Part shown: positions 1 through 7,308 of the stretch, piece after piece | How positions within the stretch are numbered: position 1 is the stretch's first letter | Layout: each line of letters begins with the position of its first letter | Assembly (NCBI GenBank): GCA_900755985.1 | Contig: CAAEIL010000050.1 | Location: 1-17,460 of the forward strand | Direction: 5' to 3' | Source of the DNA: Bacteroidales bacterium | GTDB lineage: Bacteria; Bacteroidota; Bacteroidia; Bacteroidales; Muribaculaceae | Length of the DNA: 17,460 nt | Position numbers and translations under genes: made by a program | The notes under the pieces: generated by a model | Told to the model about the DNA's origin: nothing | What the model saw: the letters and a program-made list of their open reading frames with translations, nothing else | The model's database searches: none

Positions 1-783
1 CTGTATGACATGCCTTCGGGTAGCAGCCGCGAAGGACGGGCACTCAGCGCCACTGCCGAAATTATCATCGCTGTCAGCGGAGCTTTCACCGTCACCATTG
101 ACGACGGTCTGGGACACAAACAAAGCTTCACGCTGCGCAATCCCTGGCAGGGACTCTTTGTGCCACCAATGACCTGGCGCACAATCACCGATATAGCCGG
201 AGGCAGCCGCGCACTTGTCCTTGCCTCCGAGCTGTACGACGCTCAGCAATACATCCGCGACCACAGTATCTTTGCCAGCGCCGCAGCCAATGCCCCGGCT
301 GACAAGCCTCTTGTCCAGAGCACTCCGCGCAAAGTGAGATTAAGCAAAGCTTTGGGCCACGGCATCAGCAGTGTCAGCGAAGACGCACGCCTGATTCCGC
401 TGCGTCGCATTCGCAACAGCATGGGGTCGCTGACAGCCATCGAAAACAAGGCTCCGGCGCCGTTCAATACCGAGCGTGTGTTCTACATATACGACGTACC
501 CACCGAAGCCGAACGCGGAGGACATTCGCACTACCGTATGCACGAGCTCATCGTGGCACTCGGAGGCTCGTTCGACGTCATTGTCAACGATGGGCGCAAC
601 GAGCGCCGGTTCACACTGACACGACCATACGAGGCGCTGTATGTGCCCTGCGGGCTGTGGCGCTCGCTGGCCGACTTCTCATCGGGCGCCGTATGTCTGG
701 CTTTTGCCTCGACACCATACGAGCCTCGCGACTATGTGCGCTCGTTCAAACTTTTCGACCAACTATCACGCAAGCACTCCTGA
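1..783 (+). CDS. Tandem FdtA/WxcM-type sugar 3,4-ketoisomerase-like cupin (5' partial)
   Basis: The reading frame is open from base 1, so the true start lies upstream. Two homologous cupin domains are visible. The second (about 440-770) has the FdtA/QdtA/WxcM pattern: FYIYDVP, RGGHSHYRMHELIV, GSFDVIVNDG, FTLTRPYEALYVP, then SSGAVCLAFAS and DYVRSF. Its H-S-H motif (codons 523-531) matches the active-site histidines known in the FdtA family, which isomerises dTDP-4-keto-6-deoxyglucose to the 3-keto sugar. The first domain (1-270) keeps the fold signatures SGAFTVTIDDG, FTLRNPWQGLFVP, LVLASELYD and YIRDHSIF, but the matching stretch reads REGRALSATAEIII, so all three histidines are gone. It is probably structural or regulatory. 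The stop lies 1 nt before the aminotransferase start, so the two genes are co-transcribed, matching the usual FdtA-FdtB order. Family assignment is firm; the exact sugar is not determined. Confidence 0.85.
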   Translation: MYDMPSGSSREGRALSATAEIIIAVSGAFTVTIDDGLGHKQSFTLRNPWQGLFVPPMTWRTITDIAGGSRALVLASELYDAQQYIRDHSIFASAAANAPADKPLVQSTPRKVRLSKALGHGISSVSEDARLIPLRRIRNSMGSLTAIENKAPAPFNTERVFYIYDVPTEAERGGHSHYRMHELIVALGGSFDVIVNDGRNERRFTLTRPYEALYVPCGLWRSLADFSSGAVCLAFASTPYEPRDYVRSFKLFDQLSRKHS

Positions 784-784
784 C

Positions 785-1936
785 ATGTCAGACAACAATC
801 ATATCACACATCCGTTTCTGCGTCTTGCCGACAGCAACGCACCCTACCGCGACGCACTTGTCGAAGCCGGACGCCGCGTCATCGACAGCGGCTACTATAT
901 AGGCGGACCTGAAGTATCGGCACTCGAATCGGACATGGCCTCACTTTGCCACACTTCTCAGTGTGTAGCTGTCAGCAACGGCCTCGACGCCCTGCGTCTT
1001 ATTTTCAGGGCTTACATAGCCATGGGGCGCCTCAGTCCAGGCGACGAAGTCCTGTTTCCCGACATGACCTTCATAGCCTCGGCTCTCGCCATCAGCGACT
1101 GCGGGCTTATCCCTGTTCCGGTCGACGCCTCGCCTGAGACCCTGAACATGGATACGACACTGCTCGAAGCCGCCGTGACATCCCGCACACGCGCCATCCT
1201 CACCGTGCATCTATACGGCCGAGTATGCTATGACACAACTTTGGCCGACGTTGCCCGACGCCACGGGCTCATTGTCATCGAAGACGCTGCCCAGGCCATC
1301 GGCGCCGACAGCCTCGTTGCCGGACCCGCCGGGACCACCCGTGCCGGTAGCCTCGGTAATGCCGCAGCTTTCAGCTTCTATCCCACAAAGAACATCGGCG
1401 CACTCGGCGATGCCGGGGCCGTGACAAGTTCGGATACGCTTCTGATACGCACCGTCCGCACCCTCGCCAACTACGGATATCACGAACATTACAACTCGGT
1501 GATGCAAGGCTTCAACTGCCGCATGGACGCATTGCAGGCAGCCTTTCTGCGCGTAAAACTCCCCTACACAGCCGACGAAAACGCCTTGCGCCGACGCCAG
1601 GCAGAACTATACGACCGCCTCATCACCAATTCAGCAATACGCAAACCGCTGCCCTGCAACTTCTGTGACAACAGCAACATCTACTACCAGTATCCCGTAC
1701 TCGTCGAAGACCGCCGGGCTTTCCGCAACCACCTGCTTGAGCATGGCATCGAAACCGCAGTCCACTATCCCAAGCCGGTCCATGCCCAGCCTTGCTATCC
1801 CGACCTCAACGCCGTCCGCTACCCCATAGCGCAACATATTGCCGACAGCGAAGTCTCCCTCCCTATCGGACGCACAAGTTCGCTCGACGCCATCCCCGAG
1901 ATAGCCGCAGCAATCAACACCTGCCGCCCGGCATAG
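785..1936 (+). CDS. DegT/DnrJ/EryC1 aminotransferase, FdtB/QdtB-like
   Basis: 383-residue PLP-dependent sugar aminotransferase of the DegT/DnrJ/EryC1/StrS family. Visible motifs are SNGLDAL (64-70), FPDMTFIASA (91-100), VHLYG (141-145), IEDAAQAIG (166-174) and FSFYPTKNIGALGDAGA, in which Lys202 should form the Schiff base with PLP. HYPKPVH and VSLPIG near the C-terminus are also typical. I chose ATG 785 because it sits 1 nt after the cupin stop and is followed directly by the family N-terminus (FLRLADSNAPYRDAL); the in-frame extension upstream to 641 only overlaps the cupin gene. In the usual pathway the cupin makes a 3-keto sugar nucleotide and this enzyme aminates C3, giving dTDP-Fuc3N or dTDP-Qui3N for surface glycans. 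FdtB and QdtB cannot be separated by eye. Confidence 0.9.
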   Translation: MSDNNHITHPFLRLADSNAPYRDALVEAGRRVIDSGYYIGGPEVSALESDMASLCHTSQCVAVSNGLDALRLIFRAYIAMGRLSPGDEVLFPDMTFIASALAISDCGLIPVPVDASPETLNMDTTLLEAAVTSRTRAILTVHLYGRVCYDTTLADVARRHGLIVIEDAAQAIGADSLVAGPAGTTRAGSLGNAAAFSFYPTKNIGALGDAGAVTSSDTLLIRTVRTLANYGYHEHYNSVMQGFNCRMDALQAAFLRVKLPYTADENALRRRQAELYDRLITNSAIRKPLPCNFCDNSNIYYQYPVLVEDRRAFRNHLLEHGIETAVHYPKPVHAQPCYPDLNAVRYPIAQHIADSEVSLPIGRTSSLDAIPEIAAAINTCRPA

Positions 1937-1945
1937 CGGCTTTTT
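1923..1945 (+). terminator. Possible short intrinsic terminator after the aminotransferase
   Basis: GCCGC (1923-1927) pairs with GCGGC (1936-1940) around an 8-nt loop and is followed by TTTTT. It overlaps the aminotransferase stop codon and abuts the stop of the convergent DUF2284 gene. The stem has only 5 bp, so this is tentative. Confidence 0.35.
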
Positions 1946-2514
1946 CAGAAGGCGACCTCTGTTTTGTTGTGGAAGAAACCGCAGACAAGCGTCAGGTAAT
2001 CAGGCAGCAGGCCATTCTTTCCCCATAGCATTTGGATGCCGAACAGCTCAGAGGCCGTGCGGCCTAAGTCAAAGCCATAAGCCTCCAACGAAGGGCGCAC
2101 CAGGTCGGGGTGTCGGCATGGTTGGCCCTGACTCCGCGCACAGCTTTCGGTCGGGCAGTAGAGACAGGTCCCGGCGTATGCAAACGACCGGCCTCCATAA
2201 ATACGCTCCATGTCGAGCAAACGCCGTTCGAGTCGCCGCCTTTCGGGACGTATAAGCCGTTGAGCCTCAGCAATTGGAATAGCCGTGCAATCGGGCACTA
2301 TCTTAGTGGCCACGAGCAGCACATTGGCATACCGGCGCAGCTCAGCCTCCGTATCGTGGCTAAAAGGCGGACAAGCCCAGCTACAGTTATAATTATGGCA
2401 TTGACGACAATATTCTATAAAGCGTCCGGCATCACGAAATCTGTCGATGTATTCGGCGGCAGATATTGCCACTGTGTAGTCTTGCGCGGTATATGTCAGT
2501 CTTTTGTCACTCAT
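1945..2514 (-). CDS. DUF2284 cysteine-rich putative metal-binding protein
   Basis: 189 residues, with no signal peptide or membrane segment, so presumably cytoplasmic. It shows the DUF2284 pattern of two cysteine clusters: Cys36, 39, 44 and 48 (YCRQCHNYNCSWACPPF) and Cys117, 120, 125 and 133 (TCLYCPTESCARSQGQPCRHP). The C-terminal segment with SLEAYGFDLGRTASELFG and a late cysteine (CGFFHNKTE) is also typical. The family is predicted to bind metal, possibly an iron-sulfur cluster, but no biochemical role is established to my knowledge. The gene stands alone, convergent with the aminotransferase (8 nt between stops), with its own promoter-like box at 2540-2547. Length is normal for the family and nothing looks broken. 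Confidence 0.85.
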   Translation of the reverse strand: MSDKRLTYTAQDYTVAISAAEYIDRFRDAGRFIEYCRQCHNYNCSWACPPFSHDTEAELRRYANVLLVATKIVPDCTAIPIAEAQRLIRPERRRLERRLLDMERIYGGRSFAYAGTCLYCPTESCARSQGQPCRHPDLVRPSLEAYGFDLGRTASELFGIQMLWGKNGLLPDYLTLVCGFFHNKTEVAF

Positions 2515-2539
2515 GGTTTATTTGTCTAATGCTATGACA

Positions 2540-2547
2540 CAAAATTA
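2540..2547 (-). promoter_or_regulatory. -7 box for the DUF2284 gene
   Basis: On the minus strand this reads TAATTTTG, matching the Bacteroidetes -7 consensus TAnnTTTG, about 26 nt upstream of the DUF2284 ATG. No TTTG sits at the ideal -33 distance; the nearest (2559-2562) is only 11 nt away. The upstream half is therefore weak. Confidence 0.45.
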
Positions 2548-2591
2548 ACAAAAAAAGACAAAGGACGACATGCCCCGAATAATAATGTGTA

Positions 2592-2628
2592 AAAAGACGC
2601 TGTATCGGCCTGCGACACAGCGTCTTTT
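2592..2628. terminator. Bidirectional intrinsic terminator
   Basis: AAAAGACGCTGT (2592-2603) is perfectly complementary to ACAGCGTCTTTT (2617-2628), giving a 12-bp stem with a 13-nt loop and T-runs on both strands. On the minus strand it lies about 35 nt after the stop of the broken DUF5074 gene, so it is the natural 3' end of the btu operon. Confidence 0.85.
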
Positions 2629-2663
2629 CATATAAATAAGAGTTTATACGACCCGGAAGGCAA

Positions 2664-3319
2664 TCAGCGTACAATGAACTTGTGAGTAAGCTTGCCGGCT
2701 CGGGCTATGTACATACCCGGAGTTTCGGGCATAGGAATACTGAAAAGCTCCGAGTCGATGCGAGCGCTGCTGACAATCATACCGCAGCTGTTGTAAACCT
2801 GCAGGAGTTGTCCCTGTGCGCCACTGACATTGATGCTTCCGTCGGCGAAACCTATTGTACCCGAAGCATTGTCGGCGGTTATGTCGCTGACACCCTGCGA
2901 TGATTCATCCTGCGGGAAGACAAAATTAGACGGGAACCAATAGTTCTGAATCATATCATATTCCTTAAGGATTTCGCCATTGGCCGAGTATCTGCGGGTA
3001 ATGTATGTAGGAATGACAAACTCATGATATAGCGACATGTAGACGTCTTCATTCTTTGGATCTACACCGAGCGAGCAACCATAGATTTTCCAATTAAGGC
3101 CGTCTTTCTCCAGGTCAGTGAAAAGTTCCATTTTGTCCCGGTCGATGTCGTAACAGAAATCTGTGTACCGCTGAACCAGCTACTTTGTCCGCCTTTCCAA
3201 AACAGGCGGTTGTTTAGCGTAGAGGCGACAAAAGCATCGGGAGTCCAGGCGTACCATGAGTTGGCGGGACCTTACACTCCGTCGGGACAATTTACCAGGG
3301 CAACCGCATCGGAATATAT
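2664..3319 (-). pseudogene. DUF5074/BtuG-like beta-propeller protein, 3' remnant
   Basis: The C-terminal third of a YncE/DUF5074-type surface protein, disrupted three ways. Reading leftward from 3319, the frame gives IYSDAVALVNCPDGV, a TAA stop at 3274-3272, then GPANSWYAWTPDAFVAS, NNRLFWKGGQSSWFSGTQIS. Near 3152-3160 the homology moves to another frame (CYDIDRDKMELFTDLEKDG), consistent with one lost base. The rest is intact to 2664, including YGCSLGVDP, DVYMSLYHEF and KEYDMIQNYWFP. It ends in a tail (GLLQVYNSCG-like strand, TPGMYIARAG, HKFIVR) resembling the type A sorting domain of type IX secretion. The 5' part is missing, with ISAs1 sequence beginning about 3325. Position and strand make it the third gene of the btuB-btuG operon. 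The segment from 3131 to 2664 could still be an ORF, but it would lack a signal peptide and most of the propeller. Confidence 0.8.
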
Positions 3320-3324
3320 AAAAA

Positions 3325-3955
3325 TTAGACAGAACTAAGGATTATTATTTGCGTCATCACTTGACAGAAGTCCGTATGGCCTTATTTTATAGGCATGAGA
3401 AATATGCTTATAACGATATTCGAGGGGATAAAGAATCCTCGAAAGATAATGTGTGTACGTATGAACCGGGAGATTTGCTTGCTATCGCACTTCTGACGTA
3501 CCTGACCGGGCGTAAGGATTATACAGACATGGCGCTGTTTGCCAAGCATCAGTCCTGGGATTTCGGACTGCCCAACTACACCGAACAGCACCCGTCATGT
3601 GACACATTCGAGCGCGTCTTAGGAGCAATCGGCAGGGATTTCATGGAGGAATGTGTCGTAAAGCACGGCAGGAAAATCATGAATACCATGAACGAAAAAC
3701 ACATAGCTCTTGACGGCAAAAAGCAGCGTGGGACAGCCACGCGTCTTAGTGATGGGAAGGGCGATTATCAGCTCAATGCATGGGCCACGGAAAATTCGAT
3801 TATCCTCGGCCAGGAAAAAATCAGGGAATGCAAGTAGAGCTTTTGCATGCGATAGGCATAATATGAGTCATCGATACCGAGGCTCACCATTGGGATGTCA
3901 TCAGTACAGGACGCAAAAAGCAACAAAGGCCAAAATTATGGTTAATAATTTTCTC
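3325..3955 (+). mobile_element. ISAs1-family insertion sequence remnant
   Basis: The remnant sits between the 3' end of btuG and the broken DUF5074 gene, on the opposite strand to both. The left edge is placed where DUF5074 homology stops (about 3319); the right edge is close to the btuG stop at 3954. I could not find terminal inverted repeats or a target-site duplication, so the ends are approximate and the element is probably deleted at both sides. Confidence 0.65.
3349..3837 (+). pseudogene. ISAs1-family transposase, truncated and frameshifted
   Basis: The 162-residue frame (TTG start) carries ISAs1/H-repeat transposase hallmarks: the N-terminal block LLAIALLTYLTGRKDYTDMA, then PSCDTFERVLGAI, then IALDGKKQRGT with the first catalytic Asp (Asp122), then GDYQLNAWATENSIILGQEKI. 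It stops where the family continues with a conserved segment ending in the second catalytic Asp. In a different frame, 3828-3863 encodes MQVELLHAIGII and 3867-3906 VIDTEAHHWDVIS, resembling decayed downstream segments. Full-length relatives are roughly 350-400 residues, and the remaining DDE residues are missing, so this copy should be inactive. Confidence 0.8.
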
Positions 3956-5108
3956 ATTTGTTGAGGAATACGATATGTGCCGGGATGTCGCCGGTACGCA
4001 CACTCCATTTTTTGCGTCCATGCTTATCAAAACAATAGAGTGTGCCTGATGATACATAGTTTTTAGCATCGGTGACAAATATGTCGCCGGTCTCGGGATG
4101 AATGGCGATACCGTATGGGATGGTTATCTCTTTTTCGGTACCATCGGTTATGAAGTTAGTCGAAACTACCTTTTTGGTGCGGACGTTGATGATTCCGTAG
4201 CTGATAGTATTGGACGAGGTATAGTTGTTCCACTCTGTGGCGTAATAATAGAGCGAGTCGCCGTAAAAAGCCATATTGCTGCAAGCAACGGGGATAGTAT
4301 CGGTGACGACCATCTTATTGTAACCGCGTTTTTTCTCCATGACATATAGCCGCGAAGGGCGTGATTGACAGTCGCCGCGCGATGTAACCCAGAGCTTGTT
4401 GTATCGGTCTTTTTTAAGTCGATGGAGGTTGATGCCTACAGGTATCTGCTCGACTTGCTTGAAGTCAATCATCTTTATCACCGAGACGGTGTTGTCGTAT
4501 ATCGGAGGCCGGTAGCCACCTGAGTTGGCGACATACATGTAGTCGTCGACGACTTCCATCTCTTCGGGCTGATAGCCGACAGTTACGCGCCCGGTTATAG
4601 CCAGAGAGGTGGTATCGACCTGAAAAACAGCGCCGAGAGGCGAGTCCTGGTCGACGCGTACAGGGCCGATATACGAGCTTATGTATGCTTTTCCACGATG
4701 GAAGCGAACATATCGGCAATTGGGTATGTCAATTTGGCCAATGCGTATGCCTGAATGTGCGTCCATAACCTCAACTTTGTGCGAACTGTTGACAACGACA
4801 TACAGCTTCGAACCATAAATACCTATATCATTGCCGACATCGCCCAGTTCTTTTATAACATTGGGGTTGCGTTCGGCATAGAAGTTGCGGGCATATAGTC
4901 CGGTGAAGTAGTCAAAATAGTCAAGCGTGCATTTGTTTGAGCCCATGTTGCCTTCGTTTACCAAATAAAAACCACGTATTTTGGTATCCGGGGCGGGGAC
5001 CTCGGGAATAATATCATACTCCGTGGGTACCACGAGTTCGTCTTCGCGACAACTCGTGGCAGCCATAAGGAGCGGCAGAAATATAAAGAATAATTTGTTA
5101 AGTTTCAT
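3954..5108 (-). CDS. btuG: BtuG-like surface cobalamin-binding beta-propeller lipoprotein (DUF5074/YncE)
   Basis: 384 residues. The signal peptide ends in a lipobox, LMAATSC, with Cys20 lipidated. It is followed by REDEL; acidic residues right after the cysteine fit the Bacteroidetes lipoprotein export signal for the outer leaflet. The rest is a seven-bladed-propeller-type YncE/DUF5074 protein with repeated motifs: GFYLVNEGN, LYVVVNSSHKVEVMD, AYISSYIGP, PEEMEVVDDYMYVANSGG, NTVSVIKMID, PYGIAIHPETGDIFVTDA and GTLYCFDKHGRKKW. In Bacteroides, BtuG binds cobalamin tightly outside the cell and sits on BtuB as a lid. The start lies 15 nt after the btuB stop, so they are one operon under the riboswitch. 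The propeller appears complete. Cobalamin binding is inferred from family and context. Confidence 0.85.
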   Translation of the reverse strand: MKLNKLFFIFLPLLMAATSCREDELVVPTEYDIIPEVPAPDTKIRGFYLVNEGNMGSNKCTLDYFDYFTGLYARNFYAERNPNVIKELGDVGNDIGIYGSKLYVVVNSSHKVEVMDAHSGIRIGQIDIPNCRYVRFHRGKAYISSYIGPVRVDQDSPLGAVFQVDTTSLAITGRVTVGYQPEEMEVVDDYMYVANSGGYRPPIYDNTVSVIKMIDFKQVEQIPVGINLHRLKKDRYNKLWVTSRGDCQSRPSRLYVMEKKRGYNKMVVTDTIPVACSNMAFYGDSLYYYATEWNNYTSSNTISYGIINVRTKKVVSTNFITDGTEKEITIPYGIAIHPETGDIFVTDAKNYVSSGTLYCFDKHGRKKWSVRTGDIPAHIVFLNK

Positions 5109-5123
5109 TTTATATTTAGTGAA

Positions 5124-7157
5124 TCAGATAGTTGCTGTCAATGTAAAACGGTAGTTGCGCTTGGGCATGGGATAGTTGAGGATTACGTCGTAGTCCTGCG
5201 ACAGAAGGTTGTTGACCTCGACGAGTACTCGCATACCTACTGCGCCGATGCGGAAGTCTTTGCTCAGCGATACGTCCGATGTGTACCACGGCTGGGTGTA
5301 GTTGTAGCGGATGTTTTCCTGTTGGTTGTAACGCTCGCCGACATATATCCATGAGTAGTTGAGACCCCAGCCGCGCCACTCGGCGTTGAATACCGCCGAA
5401 CCGGAATTATGCGGAATATACGGAATCTGGTCGCGATAATAATTGTCTGACGGGTCGGTAATGTCGATGGCTCGTTGATAGGTGTACTGGGCTCGGGCGG
5501 TGATGAACAGGTCTTTGCAGGGGTTCACTGTCAGAAGCGCACTGACGTCAACACCACGTATGTCTACCACGCCGAGATTCAGCATTGTCCATCTGAACTG
5601 CTGGCCTTTGGGATAAGCCACAATCTTATTCTTGACCTTATTGTAATACACATCGGTACTGATGCGAAAATTAGACCAAAATCCTTTGGAAGATTGACTG
5701 TAGACTATCCCGACATTGTATTGCGAGACGTGCTCGGGGTTTAGCTTCGAATTGCCCATATCGGCATAGTACAAATCGTTGAATGTGGGCATACGGAAAG
5801 ATTTTTTATAAAAAGCCCTGAGCGAAAGATCCGAAGTGCTGCGTAATGGATTGAATGACATAAAGACCGCAGGTGTAAATACAGCCTTATCCTTAGGAGA
5901 TTCCTGGCCGCGCAGCTCGTCATGGATAAATGTGCCCAAGGCACTGGCCTGTATCTTCAGTCTGGGCAAGTCAAGCGCCGCTGCGGCCGAAAGGAAGTTG
6001 GAGTAGCGGTCAGGCTTTGCGAAACCATACATGTCGGCATTGAGGGTATTCCACATAAAATCGTAGCTTGCCGACAGTTGGAAACTCTTGGAAAATTCGT
6101 AAATATTAGCGGTAGAAAAATACAGTTCGCGCTGCTTGTACAAGTTGTCAATTTTCACCTGTTTGTCGTCGTTGTTGACATAGTGAGTGCGATAGAACGC
6201 ATACTTTATATTGTTCAGAGTTGTGAATTTGCCGAAATACCCGGTGTAGCGGCCTTGGACAAAAGAGTTTGTGTCCCAAATGCGCTCGCCGCGTCGCCAC
6301 ACGTTGTTGACAATGGCGCCGGGTACACCACGCTCCGAGTTGTAATTATATGCTTTGAAGGTCCAAGAGCCCTTGGCAAGTTCGCCGTTAACGTTAATTT
6401 CGAGACGTGTGGCGTTGATGTCGCCATTCTGACGTATCGCCGTGGTGTCGTAGGCGACTTCGCCTGCGGGATTTACGCGACGGTAGCGGAATTTGTATTT
6501 TCCTGACGAGTTGAGCCACTCGGCGCTGAGTGAGGCGTTTACGCTTTTTGATAGCCGCAGTTCGACCAAAGCCGAGGGGTTGATGAGGTCGAACGAGCCG
6601 GGGCGCACCGTGGCGTGGACATTATATGTTTTGCCGGGCTGAAAACTTGGAGTCCTGGTACGTATGTAAACCGTACCGGCCGAGCCGAAATCGCGGGCCG
6701 GCTGCAGAATCTTGCTGCGCTGGCCGTTGTACAGCGACAAGGCTTCGACGTTGTCGAGCGAGAACTGGCCGAGGTCTATCTGGCCGTTCTGGGCGTTGCC
6801 CAGTTCGACGCCGTCGTAGACAACACCGGTGTGATTGGTGCCCATTGAGCGTATATTGACGGTTTTAATGCCGCCGACACCGCCGTAGTCCTTGACCTGT
6901 ACGCCCGAGAAGTAACGAAGAGCGTCAGCTATGGAGTTGCTGTTAAGGCGCTGAAGTTCTTTGCCCGACAATACTTGTGCCGGGATGACGTCATCTTTTT
7001 CGCGGTGGGCCGTGACTGTAATGTTGTCCAGCACGGTGACGCTGTCTTCATGCTGGTCGGAGCTGTTGTTTTCGGCGACGGCTGTCAGTGCCGGGAACAA
7101 CATGGACAGCAGGACAATGATTGGTCTTAATTTATATGTGATATAGACGTTGTGCAT
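5124..7157 (-). CDS. btuB: TonB-dependent cobalamin receptor, BtuB-like
   Basis: 677 residues. A signal peptide ends near ALTAVA (residues 23-28). A possible TonB-box segment, SVTVLDNITVTAHRE, is followed by the plug domain (about 43-165: AQVLSGKELQRLNS, SIADALRYFSGVQVKDYGG, KTVNIRSMGTNHTGVVYDGV, LDNVEALSLYNGQ) and a 22-strand-type barrel up to a C-terminal strand NYRFTLTATI. The substrate call rests on the cobalamin riboswitch upstream and the BtuG-like lipoprotein downstream; BtuB-like length (shorter than SusC-type receptors, with no N-terminal carboxypeptidase-like domain) agrees. It imports cobalamin across the outer membrane with TonB/ExbBD energy. ATG 7157 gives a good signal peptide, but no strong ribosome binding site is visible before it, as is common in Bacteroidales. 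No frameshift or deletion seen. Confidence 0.92.
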   Translation of the reverse strand: MHNVYITYKLRPIIVLLSMLFPALTAVAENNSSDQHEDSVTVLDNITVTAHREKDDVIPAQVLSGKELQRLNSNSIADALRYFSGVQVKDYGGVGGIKTVNIRSMGTNHTGVVYDGVELGNAQNGQIDLGQFSLDNVEALSLYNGQRSKILQPARDFGSAGTVYIRTRTPSFQPGKTYNVHATVRPGSFDLINPSALVELRLSKSVNASLSAEWLNSSGKYKFRYRRVNPAGEVAYDTTAIRQNGDINATRLEINVNGELAKGSWTFKAYNYNSERGVPGAIVNNVWRRGERIWDTNSFVQGRYTGYFGKFTTLNNIKYAFYRTHYVNNDDKQVKIDNLYKQRELYFSTANIYEFSKSFQLSASYDFMWNTLNADMYGFAKPDRYSNFLSAAAALDLPRLKIQASALGTFIHDELRGQESPKDKAVFTPAVFMSFNPLRSTSDLSLRAFYKKSFRMPTFNDLYYADMGNSKLNPEHVSQYNVGIVYSQSSKGFWSNFRISTDVYYNKVKNKIVAYPKGQQFRWTMLNLGVVDIRGVDVSALLTVNPCKDLFITARAQYTYQRAIDITDPSDNYYRDQIPYIPHNSGSAVFNAEWRGWGLNYSWIYVGERYNQQENIRYNYTQPWYTSDVSLSKDFRIGAVGMRVLVEVNNLLSQDYDVILNYPMPKRNYRFTLTATI

Positions 7158-7181
7158 CGCTTGGTATGAATATGCCCGGGA

Positions 7182-7222
7182 ACAAAAATCCCGTTGGCGG
7201 ATTACAAATCCATGTCAACGGG
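7182..7222 (-). terminator. Leader hairpin with T-run between riboswitch and btuB
   Basis: On the minus strand, CCCGTTG (7222-7216) pairs with CAACGGG (7196-7190), and an inner GGATT (7211-7207) pairs with AATCC (7203-7199) around TGT. The sequence ATTTTTGTT follows directly. This is terminator-like and ends 25 nt before the btuB start codon, about 90 nt after the B12 box. It may be the expression platform of the riboswitch, but no competing antiterminator pairing was worked out. Confidence 0.55.
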
Positions 7223-7308
7223 GCGGAAGCGATACAAACCGTGCCGATGCTTGGCCGGCAAAACAAATTTCAGTACCTGTCCATAATCCCGTAGACAAAG
7301 AACAAAAA

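Noticed and set aside
641..784. In-frame upstream extension of the aminotransferase to 641
   Set aside because: It lies wholly inside the cupin gene in another frame and has no family similarity; ATG 785 gives the normal N-terminus.
2664..3131. Short ORF as an intact 155-residue gene
   Set aside because: Homology continues upstream through a stop and a frameshift, so it is the 3' piece of a broken gene, not a complete one.
5922..6506. 194-codon plus-strand ORF antisense to btuB
   Set aside because: No recognisable domain or promoter, and it lies within a strongly supported TonB receptor gene.
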